Of a DNA stretch of 64,000 nucleotides, positions 1-8,265 are shown piece by piece. The notes beneath the pieces were generated by a model. It did not search any database. It was not told where the DNA came from and was given only the letters and a program-made list of their open reading frames with translations. The stretch's first letter is position 1. Each line of letters starts with the position of its first letter. Source of the stretch: Fulvitalea axinellae (lineage in GTDB: Bacteria > Bacteroidota > Bacteroidia > Cytophagales > Cyclobacteriaceae). The position numbers and the translations under genes were made by a program. The stretch is from positions 2,584,010-2,648,009 of the forward strand of contig NZ_AP025314.1 in the NCBI RefSeq assembly GCF_036492835.1, given 5' to 3'.

Positions 1-807
1 AACGAAAAAGATGAAAGCGCTCCAATTGTCTTAATTGTTGATGATAACCCCGAAATTTTAGAGTTAGTAGGAGGGGTGCTCGACTCGGTAGCAGTGGTTC
101 TTAAAGCTCATAATGCCGAAATGGCGCTTGAAATTGCTTTTGAAAAAATACCTGAATGTATTATTTGTGATGTGATGATGCCCGGAATGTCCGGAACAGA
201 ATTTTGCTCAAAAATTAAAAACGATATTCGAACAGATCACATACCTGTTCTTATGCTTACCGCAAAAACATCGGAAGAAAGCAGATATGAAAACCTCAGT
301 GCCGGTGCGGACGACTTTGTCGCAAAACCTTTCGATTCATCTTTATTGAGACTGAAAGTGAGAAATATCCTTAATACAAGAAAGAAATCTTGGATTAAAA
401 TGCGAGAAAGCATAAAAGGAGACGCTCCTGAACCTATAAAGCAAACTCCGCAGAATGCGCTTATGAGTCAATTACTTAATATGATAGAATCGCAAATTGA
501 CGGAAAAATCAATGTAGATAATTTAGCCAAAGAGATAGGGGTCAGCCGAGCGGTATTTTATCGGAAATTAAAGTCGATCACTGGAAAAACTCCCAACGCA
601 TTAATTATGGAAGTACGGATGAGAAAAGCGGCGGACATGATTACCTCACACCCCGAAATGGAGCTTAAAGAAATCGCTTGGCAAGTAGGGGTGAAAACTC
701 CAAAATATTTCCGGAAATGCTTCACGGATCAATACGGAGTTACCCCGTCAGAGTATAGGGAGAATTTGGTGTCAAACCCTACCAAAAATGAGATCGCAAG
801 AGATTAG
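1..807 (+). CDS. Response regulator with AraC-type DNA-binding domain (5'-truncated; probably the end of a hybrid two-component system)
   Basis: The reading frame is open from base 1, so the start lies upstream; an internal GTG at 76 is not a credible start because it falls inside the receiver domain. The first residues read IVLIVDDNPEILELV, the acidic pocket and first helix of a receiver domain. The phospho-acceptor Asp is in CDVMMPGMSG, followed by LMLTAKT and the conserved Lys in VAKPFD. After a linker, the last ~110 residues form an AraC-type double helix-turn-helix (VSRAVFYRKLK and VKTPKYFRKCF). In Bacteroidota this arrangement is typical of the C-terminus of hybrid two-component regulators that control polysaccharide loci; the sensor half is not visible, so a stand-alone regulator is possible. 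The stop overlaps the stop of the convergent gene at 804 by a few bases. Confidence 0.9.
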   Translation, partial: NEKDESAPIVLIVDDNPEILELVGGVLDSVAVVLKAHNAEMALEIAFEKIPECIICDVMMPGMSGTEFCSKIKNDIRTDHIPVLMLTAKTSEESRYENLSAGADDFVAKPFDSSLLRLKVRNILNTRKKSWIKMRESIKGDAPEPIKQTPQNALMSQLLNMIESQIDGKINVDNLAKEIGVSRAVFYRKLKSITGKTPNALIMEVRMRKAADMITSHPEMELKEIAWQVGVKTPKYFRKCFTDQYGVTPSEYRENLVSNPTKNEIARD

Positions 808-2363
808 TAAATAGGACCCACCGCCTTATTAAACCTTAATTTATTTATAAAAAAAACTCGTCTGTGCTTTTTCCCTTCGGTCTTCAGTTCATTTACTGTT
901 TCATGCACGCCAAAAACATAAGCGTATTTTCCGGCAAACTCATAAATACCAAAACGTCTGTTCCGCATTTCTTTCTCCGTTTTAACTACAGAATTCCGGT
1001 TGGTTCGAAGAGTAATACGATCTTTCTTTTTGTAAAGGCTTCCCCGTGATGTTACCGTAACGATTTTGCCAAGTTCTAAAGCTAATATGCTTATCGTCGA
1101 ATCAGCTTGAACAGTTGATCTTGCTGATATCTGTTCTGGAATATATGATGACGTATATTTATCGTATTCCAAAGAGGTGTCCCAAAGTGTTTTTCCTGTC
1201 GCCAAATCCACCTGTGCCAATAGTGTATGAACATACTGCAATTTATATTGAGCAGGACTGCCTTGATAAACGGACGACGAATTTTTTACTGAATAATAAC
1301 CGTCGGCCGATAAGGTAATTTGACCGTTTCCGATCATTGGCTTATGAAATAAATAGTTTCGCCCATATCTCAACGGTTTTCCGTTTTGAGCTTTTGACAT
1401 TACTTTTGCTTTATTCTTCCATCGCTTTTTTTCAGGCATATAAGAAAAATAGTTGTCGAGAAGGGCATAGGGATAAAAAAAGGACATTTCCTGTCCGCCT
1501 GGCAGTATTTTGGTCATGAAAAACCCATGGCTTTCTAGTTTTGAATAACCGTGACTGTAGGTCCCGGTAAAAACCATTGCGGTATCGAGTTCGATACTTC
1601 TTACATCCATCAAATTAAACTCCCCCCGGTCAGAAATCTTGTGTGTTTTAAGTACCTTTCCCGTTTCCGAGAATTTTTTATAAATATGTTTCCCATTTGC
1701 GCCTATCTCATTCAGAATAACTGAAAAAGTGTTTTCTGAATCATCCACTTGAATTCTTTCCAATTCCGTTTTCCGAAGATTTAACCCTTGGGCAGTGACC
1801 AGTTTTTTTGTACTTAGATCTAACAACGTCACATTCGGTAGGTAATTGATTTTTCCGCCCATTAACAAATGGTTTCCCACAAACTCAAAATGAGTGAAGT
1901 CGATTAAAAACGGTAACTTAAATTTAATATCACTAGATATCCTTCTCCTCCTATCAATTGATGTCAAAAGGTATTCGTCTTTACGGCTTTCGTCAATCAA
2001 CAATAACCTGAGCAAACCTTTGTGTACATCATGGGCAATCAACTTAAATTCCGAATCAAATTCTACTCTAAGTGGTGGAGATGGGGTCAACTCTGTGTCT
2101 AGCCAAGTTATCCTCCAACGATTGTCATAGACCCGAGCATCTTTTGTTTCCTGAAAGAATACAAAAAAACCATTATTGTCATCTGGATGAATAATTACGT
2201 CCTCCTCTTCCAGCATAAACAGTTCCTGTTCATAATGCTCTAATTGGCTAATGGATAAAGACTGGGCAAAGGTATTCCCTGGACGGAATAAAGAATACAC
2301 CAGAAGAATAAATACGATCGCTTTCAAATGTGGATTCCATGAAATGATATTAAGGCTAAGCAT
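804..2363 (-). CDS. Secreted hypothetical protein, 519 aa
   Basis: I do not recognise the family. The N-terminus has a hydrophobic core (KAIVFILLVYSLF) ending near NTFAQS, consistent with a Sec signal peptide cleaved after Ala-Gln around residue 34. The rest alternates short beta-type segments and polar turns, with phrases such as VDLATGKTLWDTSL that resemble beta-propeller (PQQ or Kelch-like) strands; this resemblance is weak. No catalytic motif is visible. It converges on the regulator to the left. Its ATG at 2363 is the only start that keeps the whole signal peptide. It is probably an exported beta-rich protein of unknown role. Confidence 0.7.
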   Translation of the reverse strand: MLSLNIISWNPHLKAIVFILLVYSLFRPGNTFAQSLSISQLEHYEQELFMLEEEDVIIHPDDNNGFFVFFQETKDARVYDNRWRITWLDTELTPSPPLRVEFDSEFKLIAHDVHKGLLRLLLIDESRKDEYLLTSIDRRRRISSDIKFKLPFLIDFTHFEFVGNHLLMGGKINYLPNVTLLDLSTKKLVTAQGLNLRKTELERIQVDDSENTFSVILNEIGANGKHIYKKFSETGKVLKTHKISDRGEFNLMDVRSIELDTAMVFTGTYSHGYSKLESHGFFMTKILPGGQEMSFFYPYALLDNYFSYMPEKKRWKNKAKVMSKAQNGKPLRYGRNYLFHKPMIGNGQITLSADGYYSVKNSSSVYQGSPAQYKLQYVHTLLAQVDLATGKTLWDTSLEYDKYTSSYIPEQISARSTVQADSTISILALELGKIVTVTSRGSLYKKKDRITLRTNRNSVVKTEKEMRNRRFGIYEFAGKYAYVFGVHETVNELKTEGKKHRRVFFINKLRFNKAVGPIY

Positions 2364-2373
2364 AACGAGGCGA

Positions 2374-2562
2374 TTACGGTAATGGTTTGCGGTAGTGATC
2401 TTTTAAAGTAAAAAATACGCTTTTTTTTATATAATTCAATACGTCTAAAACCGCTTCTGACTTTGCGTCTAAAAAAAATATTTGCTGGCGTCTTTTCCGG
2501 TGAGGAATGGATATCTTTGGGCTAGACAATTTCACAGCTACCAAGTCGCCTACAATAAACAT
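2374..2562 (-). CDS. Possible small protein (about 62 aa), doubtful
   Basis: This short frame can start at ATG 2562 (or a TTG at 2592 that would overlap the divergent PolX-like gene). It ends 11 bases before the start of the secreted hypothetical protein at 2363, so the two could be co-transcribed. The product (MFIVGDLVAVKLSSP at its start) is basic and matches nothing I know. It occupies most of the spacer where the PolX-like gene's promoter must also lie, which argues against it. Confidence 0.2.
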   Translation of the reverse strand: MFIVGDLVAVKLSSPKISIPHRKRRQQIFFLDAKSEAVLDVLNYIKKSVFFTLKDHYRKPLP

Positions 2563-2585
2563 ATTCACCCCAAAACTCTTCCGCT

Positions 2586-4298
2586 TTGACAAACAAAGAA
2601 ATTATCTCCCTATTTAGGAATACCGCTAAGTTGGCGGAATTACACGGTGAAAACCCTTTCAAAGTCCGCGGTTATAACAACGCTATTTTCACATTGGAAA
2701 ATATCGGAAGCCCTCTTAGGGAAATGTCTGCGGAGGAAAGGAAAGAGAAAACGGGATTCGGAAAAGGAATGCTGGAGAATCTTGAAACCGCAATGTCAAC
2801 AGGTGGATTTCCGAGTCACGACGAACTAATGCAAAGAACTCCTGCCGGTGTATTGTCTATGTTATCAATAAAGGGAGTCGGCGCAAAGAAAATCCGAGTC
2901 TTGTGGCAAGAGGCGGATATTGATAATTTGCCTGCTTTAGAAAAAGCTTGTATTGCCGGAGAGGTTGCACAACTAAAAGGCTTTGCCTCGAAAACAGAGC
3001 AGAAAATTTTAGAATCAATCCGGTTTTTAAGAGCGAACGAGGGCAAAGTTTTTTACGCTCACGCCGAAGCTTTTGCCAAGCAGATTATAGAAACTTTAGA
3101 CTCCGAATTTCCTGAAAACGAAACGATCATAGTAGGTGAGTTTAGACGACAATGCGAAGTGATAACGGAATTGACATTCGTTCACGTTACTGAGAACCCG
3201 AAAAACGTCTCTAAATATTTATCCAGTATTGAATCCTTGGAAAAAAGCGAATCCAAATCGGGTCCATTTGTATGGCGTGGCAAGCTTATCGAAAATGGAC
3301 TTTTAGTCTCACTAAAATTCATAAATAAAACTAGCCTTGGTGCTTCGTTATTAAAAGAAACTGGTTCTGAAAGCCATTTAATGCATATTGGTGAAACTGG
3401 AAAATCACTTTATGAGACGACTTTAGAGTTTCCAGGATTATCGGAAATCGAATATTACGAAAGAGTTGGGCTTCCGTTTATTCCTCCCGCTTTACGTGAG
3501 AATTATTTGGAATTTGAGTTTTCCAAATCAGGGAGTATCCCTGAAATGATTAATTACGAAGATTTACGTGGCCCCCTTCATAATCACTCAAGCTATAGTG
3601 ATGGAGCGGATACATTGGAAACAATGGCTGTTTACGCAAAAGAGCAGGGCTGGGAATACGTGGGAATGAGTGACCACAGTAAATCGGCTTTTTACGCCAA
3701 CGGGTTGGATGAAATCCGAATAGATAAACAACATCGTGAAATCGATTCGCTGAATGAGCGATTGGCTCCGTTTACGATCTTTAAGGGTATTGAATCAGAT
3801 ATTCTCCAAGACGGATCTTTGGATTATGATGATTCCACATTAGCAAAATTTGACTTTGTTGTAGCCTCTATTCATTCCGGTCTGGAAATGGATGAACAAA
3901 AAGCGACGGAACGCTTATTAACGGCAATCAAAAATCCATATACAACAATCTTAGGACATCCTACTGGGCGAATTCTATTAAAACGAAAAGGGTATCCTAT
4001 TGATCACCGTAAAATCATTGACGCCTGTGCTGAGCATAATGTAATTATAGAAATTAATGCCAATCCGCATCGACTTGATCTTGATTGGCGCTGGATCAAT
4101 TACGCTATTCAAAAGGGCGTTTTATTAAGCGTAAACCCGGACGCACATGAAACCGCAGGTTACCACGATATGCATTACGGAATAAAAGTGGCCCAAAAAG
4201 CGGGACTTTCCGCAAAACAAGTGTTCAACACTTTGTCGTTGAACGATGTAAAAGATTATTTTAATAAAAGAAAAAAGGGGATTGCGACAGTAAACTAA
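2586..4298 (+). CDS. polX: PolX-like protein: HhH region, degenerate X-family polymerase domain, intact PHP domain
   Basis: The layout matches bacterial PolX (about 570 aa): an N-terminal helix-hairpin-helix/8-kDa-like region (residues 1-150, with LSIKGVGAKKIRVLW), a nucleotidyltransferase-like middle (about 155-300, ending in PFIPPALRENY), and a C-terminal PHP phosphoesterase domain (about 330-560). PHP metal-site motifs are intact: LHNHSSYSDG, MSDHSKS, FKGIESDI, ASIHSG, LGHPTGR, INANPHRLDLDWR and NPDAH. The middle domain has lost its catalytic aspartates: the place of the usual G-D-I-D reads ITELTF (about residues 192-197), and the third Asp (VDLRVV in active enzymes) reads VSLKFI. I expect 3'-5' exonuclease or AP-site processing activity without DNA synthesis. 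The start is TTG 2586; no ATG exists between it and the in-frame stop at 2556. Confidence 0.85.
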   Translation: MTNKEIISLFRNTAKLAELHGENPFKVRGYNNAIFTLENIGSPLREMSAEERKEKTGFGKGMLENLETAMSTGGFPSHDELMQRTPAGVLSMLSIKGVGAKKIRVLWQEADIDNLPALEKACIAGEVAQLKGFASKTEQKILESIRFLRANEGKVFYAHAEAFAKQIIETLDSEFPENETIIVGEFRRQCEVITELTFVHVTENPKNVSKYLSSIESLEKSESKSGPFVWRGKLIENGLLVSLKFINKTSLGASLLKETGSESHLMHIGETGKSLYETTLEFPGLSEIEYYERVGLPFIPPALRENYLEFEFSKSGSIPEMINYEDLRGPLHNHSSYSDGADTLETMAVYAKEQGWEYVGMSDHSKSAFYANGLDEIRIDKQHREIDSLNERLAPFTIFKGIESDILQDGSLDYDDSTLAKFDFVVASIHSGLEMDEQKATERLLTAIKNPYTTILGHPTGRILLKRKGYPIDHRKIIDACAEHNVIIEINANPHRLDLDWRWINYAIQKGVLLSVNPDAHETAGYHDMHYGIKVAQKAGLSAKQVFNTLSLNDVKDYFNKRKKGIATVN

Positions 4299-4340
4299 TT
4301 AATTATTTATTTACAGTCCGATGACCTTATTTAGCAGAGC

Positions 4341-5354
4341 ATGAGTCCTAAAAAAATATTAATTCTCCGTTTCTCATCCATTGGTGATATCGTATTAACT
4401 ACACCTGTACCAAGAACTCTGAAAACCCAATTGGATGATGCGGAAATTCATTTTTGCACAAAAAAACAATTTGCGGGAATCCTTGAAGAGAATCCTTATA
4501 TCGATAAAGTTCATACGCTAGGCAACCGTTTAGGTGATCTGGTAAATGAATTAAAGAAGGAGAAATTCGATTATGTGGTTGATCTCCACAATAACTTGAG
4601 AACGATGATTATCAAAGCTAGGCTAGGAGTAAAGTCCTCCACATTTGATAAACTGAATCTCAAAAAGTGGCTTTATGTCCATTTGAAGATGGATGTTATG
4701 CCAAATAGGCATATAGTCGATAGGTATATGGATGCCGTTCAGCCTCTTGGAGTAAAAATGGACACTTTGGGGCTTGATTATTTCATTCCTGAAAATGACG
4801 TATATGACCCGAAGTGGCTCCCTGAAAGTCACAGAAAAGAATTTGTGGCTGTAGTCGTTGGAGCTTCGTTTTCCACAAAACGGTTACCTACCGAAAAGCT
4901 TATTCAACTCTGCGATCAAATAGCGAAACCTATAGTATTACTTGGCGGAAAAGAAGATGTTGAGGTAGGGGAGCAAATCGAAGCTTTCTTTAAAGCCGAA
5001 CTCGATAAACAAAAGGAAGATACCCTTGCAGAATTGGGTAAGAAAACGCAAATATTTAATGCTTGCGGAAAATTCAATCTACATCGCTCAGCGGCTTTAG
5101 TAAAGGCTTCCCGTTGCGTATTCACTCACGACACGGGATTAATGCATATCGCCGCAGCTTTTAAAAAAGAAATATATTCAATCTGGGGGAATACAACACC
5201 TGAATTAGGAATGTATCCTTACCGTACAAAATTCACTGTCTTTGAAGTTAAGGGTCTAAACTGCCGGCCATGTTCCAAATTAGGTTATAATGAATGTCCT
5301 AAAGGCCATTTCAGATGTATGAAAGACCAGAAATTCGACTTCTACCTGCCCTAA
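4341..5354 (+). CDS. Glycosyltransferase family 9 (heptosyltransferase-like)
   Basis: The protein opens with KKILILRFSSIGDIVLTTP, the classic GT9 N-terminus of ADP-heptose:LPS heptosyltransferases, and has FTHDTGLMHIAAAF and the following aromatic-rich SIWGNTTPE near the C-terminus, the nucleotide-sugar-binding part of the GT-B fold. The length (337 aa) is normal. It would add a heptose or similar sugar to lipopolysaccharide core or another glycolipid on the cytoplasmic face of the inner membrane. The exact sugar and acceptor cannot be read from sequence. A Cys-rich tail (GLNCRPCSKLGYNECP, ending CMKD) is a common GT9 feature in Bacteroidota. It lies 42 bases after the PolX-like gene and may be co-transcribed with it. 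Confidence 0.88.
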   Translation: MSPKKILILRFSSIGDIVLTTPVPRTLKTQLDDAEIHFCTKKQFAGILEENPYIDKVHTLGNRLGDLVNELKKEKFDYVVDLHNNLRTMIIKARLGVKSSTFDKLNLKKWLYVHLKMDVMPNRHIVDRYMDAVQPLGVKMDTLGLDYFIPENDVYDPKWLPESHRKEFVAVVVGASFSTKRLPTEKLIQLCDQIAKPIVLLGGKEDVEVGEQIEAFFKAELDKQKEDTLAELGKKTQIFNACGKFNLHRSAALVKASRCVFTHDTGLMHIAAAFKKEIYSIWGNTTPELGMYPYRTKFTVFEVKGLNCRPCSKLGYNECPKGHFRCMKDQKFDFYLP

Positions 5355-5622
5355 TTCTCATGTTTCAATGCAATGTGAATTACGAAAACGACAATTAATT
5401 GAATGTTTTAAAGAGCATTTCTATTGAAAACAGTGATTTTTATATTAAATGAAAATGTTTTCTTTGAATTATTACCTACCTTTGATGTAGGAAAACAAGA
5501 AAAAATTAACTGGAAGGAGGCTTCCTTAAAATTCCTTTTTAAAAATTGGGTGTGTGGTTTTCTTTTAATTTCAAACAAAAGCCTTCTTCTGGGTAACTCA
5601 AGGTTAAAAACTTAAATATTTA

Positions 5623-5991
5623 ATGGTAAGGCTCGAAAAGAGATATTCCTCCACGTATCACCAGGAGGTATTGTTTATTATTAAAGTTACTACTCGAAAA
5701 GTAATTTTTGAGATTTCAACAATTTTCCAAGGATCGGGAAATAAGGATAATGGGGTTTCCGACTTAGCCTCTTATCTAGAGGATTCTATTAAACTGGAAT
5801 TGGAAGACTTCAGGAGGGTTTATTACTCAAATGGCCCCGTTGCCCTAATTCGTATTGCGGTGCCAATCGCTCGATACGAAACGGTGCTGAAACAAATTGA
5901 TTCAGGCATTTCCGGGTTTCTTGGGTCTTTGGAGGTCCACAAGGATACGGTAAAAGTAGCCAAGTCTTACGGATTCGACATTATTGGATAA
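5623..5991 (+). CDS. Hypothetical protein, 122 aa
   Basis: This is a small soluble protein of alternating beta and amphipathic helical segments with no recognisable motif or export signal. It starts at ATG 5623 after about 270 bases of AT-rich spacer. That spacer contains a perfect Bacteroidota -7 box (TACCTTTG, 5477-5484) but no clear -33 element. Its last codons and stop lie inside a perfect 15-bp inverted repeat that looks like its own terminator. Codon use is ordinary, and the frame is long enough for this AT-rich stretch to be believed, but the function is unknown. Confidence 0.55.
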   Translation: MVRLEKRYSSTYHQEVLFIIKVTTRKVIFEISTIFQGSGNKDNGVSDLASYLEDSIKLELEDFRRVYYSNGPVALIRIAVPIARYETVLKQIDSGISGFLGSLEVHKDTVKVAKSYGFDIIG

Positions 5992-6014
5992 TGTCGAATC
6001 CGTAAGGATTTTTT
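5969..6014 (+). terminator. Rho-independent terminator overlapping the end of the 122-aa gene
   Basis: A perfect 15-bp stem (5969-5983 with 5989-6003, loop TTGGA) is followed within five bases by a run of six T (6009-6014). The left arm encodes the last residues of the 5623-5991 gene. On the minus strand there is no T run, so it acts mainly on rightward transcripts, insulating the convergent bioD. Confidence 0.85.
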
Positions 6015-6708
6015 AGACAAGTTCGCTAGCCAAGGGTAGATTTGATATTCTCAAATCTTCGCCTGATTCGATTATGGGCAAATCAGCGATAAAAGCATTT
6101 TCGAAACCGAACCTCTTAAGATAATCCGCAAATATTCTTTTTGAGTCCTTCGCTATAGGCTCCGGAGACTCAGGATGTCTGTTATAAATGATTCCGATAA
6201 CTTCTATACCTCTGGTTTTTGCCAATTCCAAAGACATCAAAGTATGGTTTACGCTTCCCAATTTGGCTGAACTCACCAAAATCAAAGGGTATTTCCGTTC
6301 CTCCAGATAATCTAATAAAGAAAGATCCCTTGTTATGGGAACATGTAAACCACCGACACCCTCCACAAGTACCAATTCATATTGATCCGAAAGTTCTTCA
6401 GTAGATTGCGTTATTTTCTTTGGATCAATTTCAAAACCATCCATTTCGGCCGCTAAGTGCGGAGAAGCCGGAAAAGTGAATACATAGGGGCACGTCAGAC
6501 CACTTTTGTCCACTTCCTGAACAGGTATATCCATCAATTCACGATGCTTGAGAATATCTTCAGAAATCCCGACACAACCCGTTTGCGAAAGTTTCTGGGT
6601 TATTACGTTTATCCCCTGATCTTTATACTGCTTTGCCAGAACACCAGTGGCAAATGTCTTCCCAGCGTCTGTATCTATTGCCGTTATAAAAACTATATTG
6701 TCTTTCAT
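6013..6708 (-). CDS. bioD: Dethiobiotin synthetase BioD
   Basis: BioD closes the ureido ring: it carboxylates 7,8-diaminopelargonate with CO2 and ATP to give dethiobiotin, the penultimate step of biotin synthesis. The P-loop reads TAIDTDAGKTFATG near the N-terminus, followed by QKLSQTG (the KPxQTG-type motif), and VEGVGGLHVPI supplies the conserved glycine-rich segment. Length (231 aa) is standard. The ATG overlaps the end of bioC by four bases (ATGA), so translation is probably coupled. It is the last gene of the leftward biotin operon. Confidence 0.95.
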   Translation of the reverse strand: MKDNIVFITAIDTDAGKTFATGVLAKQYKDQGINVITQKLSQTGCVGISEDILKHRELMDIPVQEVDKSGLTCPYVFTFPASPHLAAEMDGFEIDPKKITQSTEELSDQYELVLVEGVGGLHVPITRDLSLLDYLEERKYPLILVSSAKLGSVNHTLMSLELAKTRGIEVIGIIYNRHPESPEPIAKDSKRIFADYLKRFGFENAFIADLPIIESGEDLRISNLPLASELV

Positions 6709-7472
6709 TTTTCTCTTTTTCGAGCGATAAAATAGAGAGGGTTAAACGTCAGGGCCACTCCTTGTCCGTAAGGGTATTGCTTAATATAATTCTGCCTAAA
6801 CGGCCCTATACCCGTACTTCCACTTCTCTTGCTAGCTGTAGCGTTCACCCCCGTATACTTCATGTGCCTTAACACTGCGACCGGTGACTCAAACTCATAC
6901 ATAAGTGTTTCAGCTGACGAGTGTAAAACCTCAAACCCTTTTTCTTCCAGAATTTTACAAACCCGATCTTCGGAAAGGTAATTGAGACCCTTTCCAGACA
7001 AACTTCTTATTTCTGTAAAATTTCCCGGACCAAACGAGGTAAAGGCAAAAAGGCCGTTCGGAACAAGAGCCTTATGGATCTTTTCAGTGAATCCTTGAAA
7101 ATCATCAAACCACTGTACCGTAGAAGCGCTTACGGCAGATGACAGACCATTTGGCAGATCAAGACATTCGGCGTCACCAGACATTGGCGTTATAACTGGA
7201 TATAACTTTTCCAATTCATTTACGCAAAACTCCACCAAATCATTAAGGTAAAATGACTGCGGAGAGTATTCCGAAATAATCCTTTTGGTCAGAAATCCTG
7301 TTCCGCAACCAAATTCCATTGTACAGCGAAAATCATCGGGAGAGACTCTGGACTTGAGTAATCCTAAAAAATTCCGGACAATTTTGAGTTGAGCCTCAGC
7401 GTTCCGGTCATATGTTCGGGCACCAATGGAAAAACTTTCCTTTACCCGCTGTTTATCTACACAAATATTCAT
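6705..7472 (-). CDS. bioC: Malonyl-ACP O-methyltransferase BioC
   Basis: BioC methylates malonyl-ACP with S-adenosylmethionine, disguising it so that fatty-acid synthesis can build the pimeloyl chain for biotin. The N-terminus (VKESFSIGARTYDRNAEAQ) is the typical BioC beginning. SAM-binding motif I reads MEFGCGTGFLT, and ASTVQWFDDF is the BioC-specific region after motif II. At 255 aa it has the normal size. I place the start at ATG 7472; a GTG at 7475 directly precedes it. It overlaps bioD by four bases and follows bioG by about 35, supporting one transcript. Confidence 0.93.
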   Translation of the reverse strand: MNICVDKQRVKESFSIGARTYDRNAEAQLKIVRNFLGLLKSRVSPDDFRCTMEFGCGTGFLTKRIISEYSPQSFYLNDLVEFCVNELEKLYPVITPMSGDAECLDLPNGLSSAVSASTVQWFDDFQGFTEKIHKALVPNGLFAFTSFGPGNFTEIRSLSGKGLNYLSEDRVCKILEEKGFEVLHSSAETLMYEFESPVAVLRHMKYTGVNATASKRSGSTGIGPFRQNYIKQYPYGQGVALTFNPLYFIARKREK

Positions 7473-7507
7473 CACAATTCCTTCGTCACGTGACCAATAA
7501 CACCAAT

Positions 7508-8179
7508 TTACGAAAAAACACGGAGGAATTCATCCCACGAAGGCCAAGCGTAAAAAGGAAAATGGGGCTGGTCCATCGAAATTGTTTCGACTTTTCCTTC
7601 CCAATAGTTTTTCTGGTTCTGACTAGGGAATATCAGGTCGTTTTCTCCGATTATCGCTTTGGAAAATATATTTCTCTTCTGCGGATCTTCTTTCGACACG
7701 TCCAACATAAATTTCAATTCCGCTTTTTGGCTATCAAGATCTCTCTTTGGAGAATGATCGAAGAAAAGAGACGCACCCGCCGATTTATAGCACATTCTCT
7801 GAAAAAATTTCTTTCTGGTAACTTCCGAAAAGGCTAAATATGTGCCCTGAAAAATCTTCGGTGGAATACCGAATTCGTCATCCAAAGGGTTGAGGGTTCC
7901 GTTTACCGCAAACTTACCGTCGAATAGGTCCTCATTACCGATTACGGCTTCCTGCGCAAACCATACGCCCATGGACCAGCCAACTAGGTAAGCTTCCCTA
8001 TACCCTGTGACAATCTCTCGCAAATCTATCTTTGGATTCCCTTCGGCATAATCGTAAGCCATCAACACGTCGTAACTGTCGGAGGGGAGAGGGAGGAACG
8101 GCTCGGGATCTTGGCCCCATCCAGCGAAAAAAAGTATAATCTTATCGTTATTATTGTTATGAAGCCAAAAGGTTTTCAT
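7508..8179 (-). CDS. bioG: Pimeloyl-ACP methyl ester esterase, BioG type
   Basis: BioG is an alpha/beta-hydrolase that removes the methyl group from pimeloyl-ACP methyl ester, ending the BioC-started chain and giving BioF its substrate. It replaces BioH in many bacteria. The protein begins with a short strand and IILFFAGWGQDP (oxyanion region), has the nucleophile elbow GWSMGVWFA around residue 80, and QPHFPFYAW near the C-terminus carries the catalytic His. Length (223 aa) fits BioG (DUF452) rather than BioH. Its place next to bioC supports the call. Confidence 0.9.
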   Translation of the reverse strand: MKTFWLHNNNNDKIILFFAGWGQDPEPFLPLPSDSYDVLMAYDYAEGNPKIDLREIVTGYREAYLVGWSMGVWFAQEAVIGNEDLFDGKFAVNGTLNPLDDEFGIPPKIFQGTYLAFSEVTRKKFFQRMCYKSAGASLFFDHSPKRDLDSQKAELKFMLDVSKEDPQKRNIFSKAIIGENDLIFPSQNQKNYWEGKVETISMDQPHFPFYAWPSWDEFLRVFS

Positions 8180-8198
8180 CTCTGTGCCAGATTAAATT

Positions 8199-8225
8199 GG
8201 GAGGCCCGTATGATTCAGACCTCCC
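8199..8225 (-). other. Hairpin between the stress-protein gene and bioG
   Basis: GGGAGG (8199-8204) pairs with CCTCCC (8220-8225), giving a GC-rich stem with a 15-base loop in the 86-base gap between the universal stress protein and bioG. On the minus strand it is followed by AATTTAAT, not a T run, so it may stabilise or process the message instead of terminating it. On the plus strand an AT-rich stretch with Ts follows. Confidence 0.4.
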
Positions 8226-8265
8226 ATTTTCAATTTTTTTATCGACACAAAAATACAAGCTTGGT

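Noticed and set aside
5424..5615. 63-codon plus-strand frame between the GT9 gene and the 122-aa gene
   Set aside because: It is AT-rich, has no recognisable motif, starts in spacer sequence, and overlaps a -7 box (5477-5484) that more likely serves the next gene.
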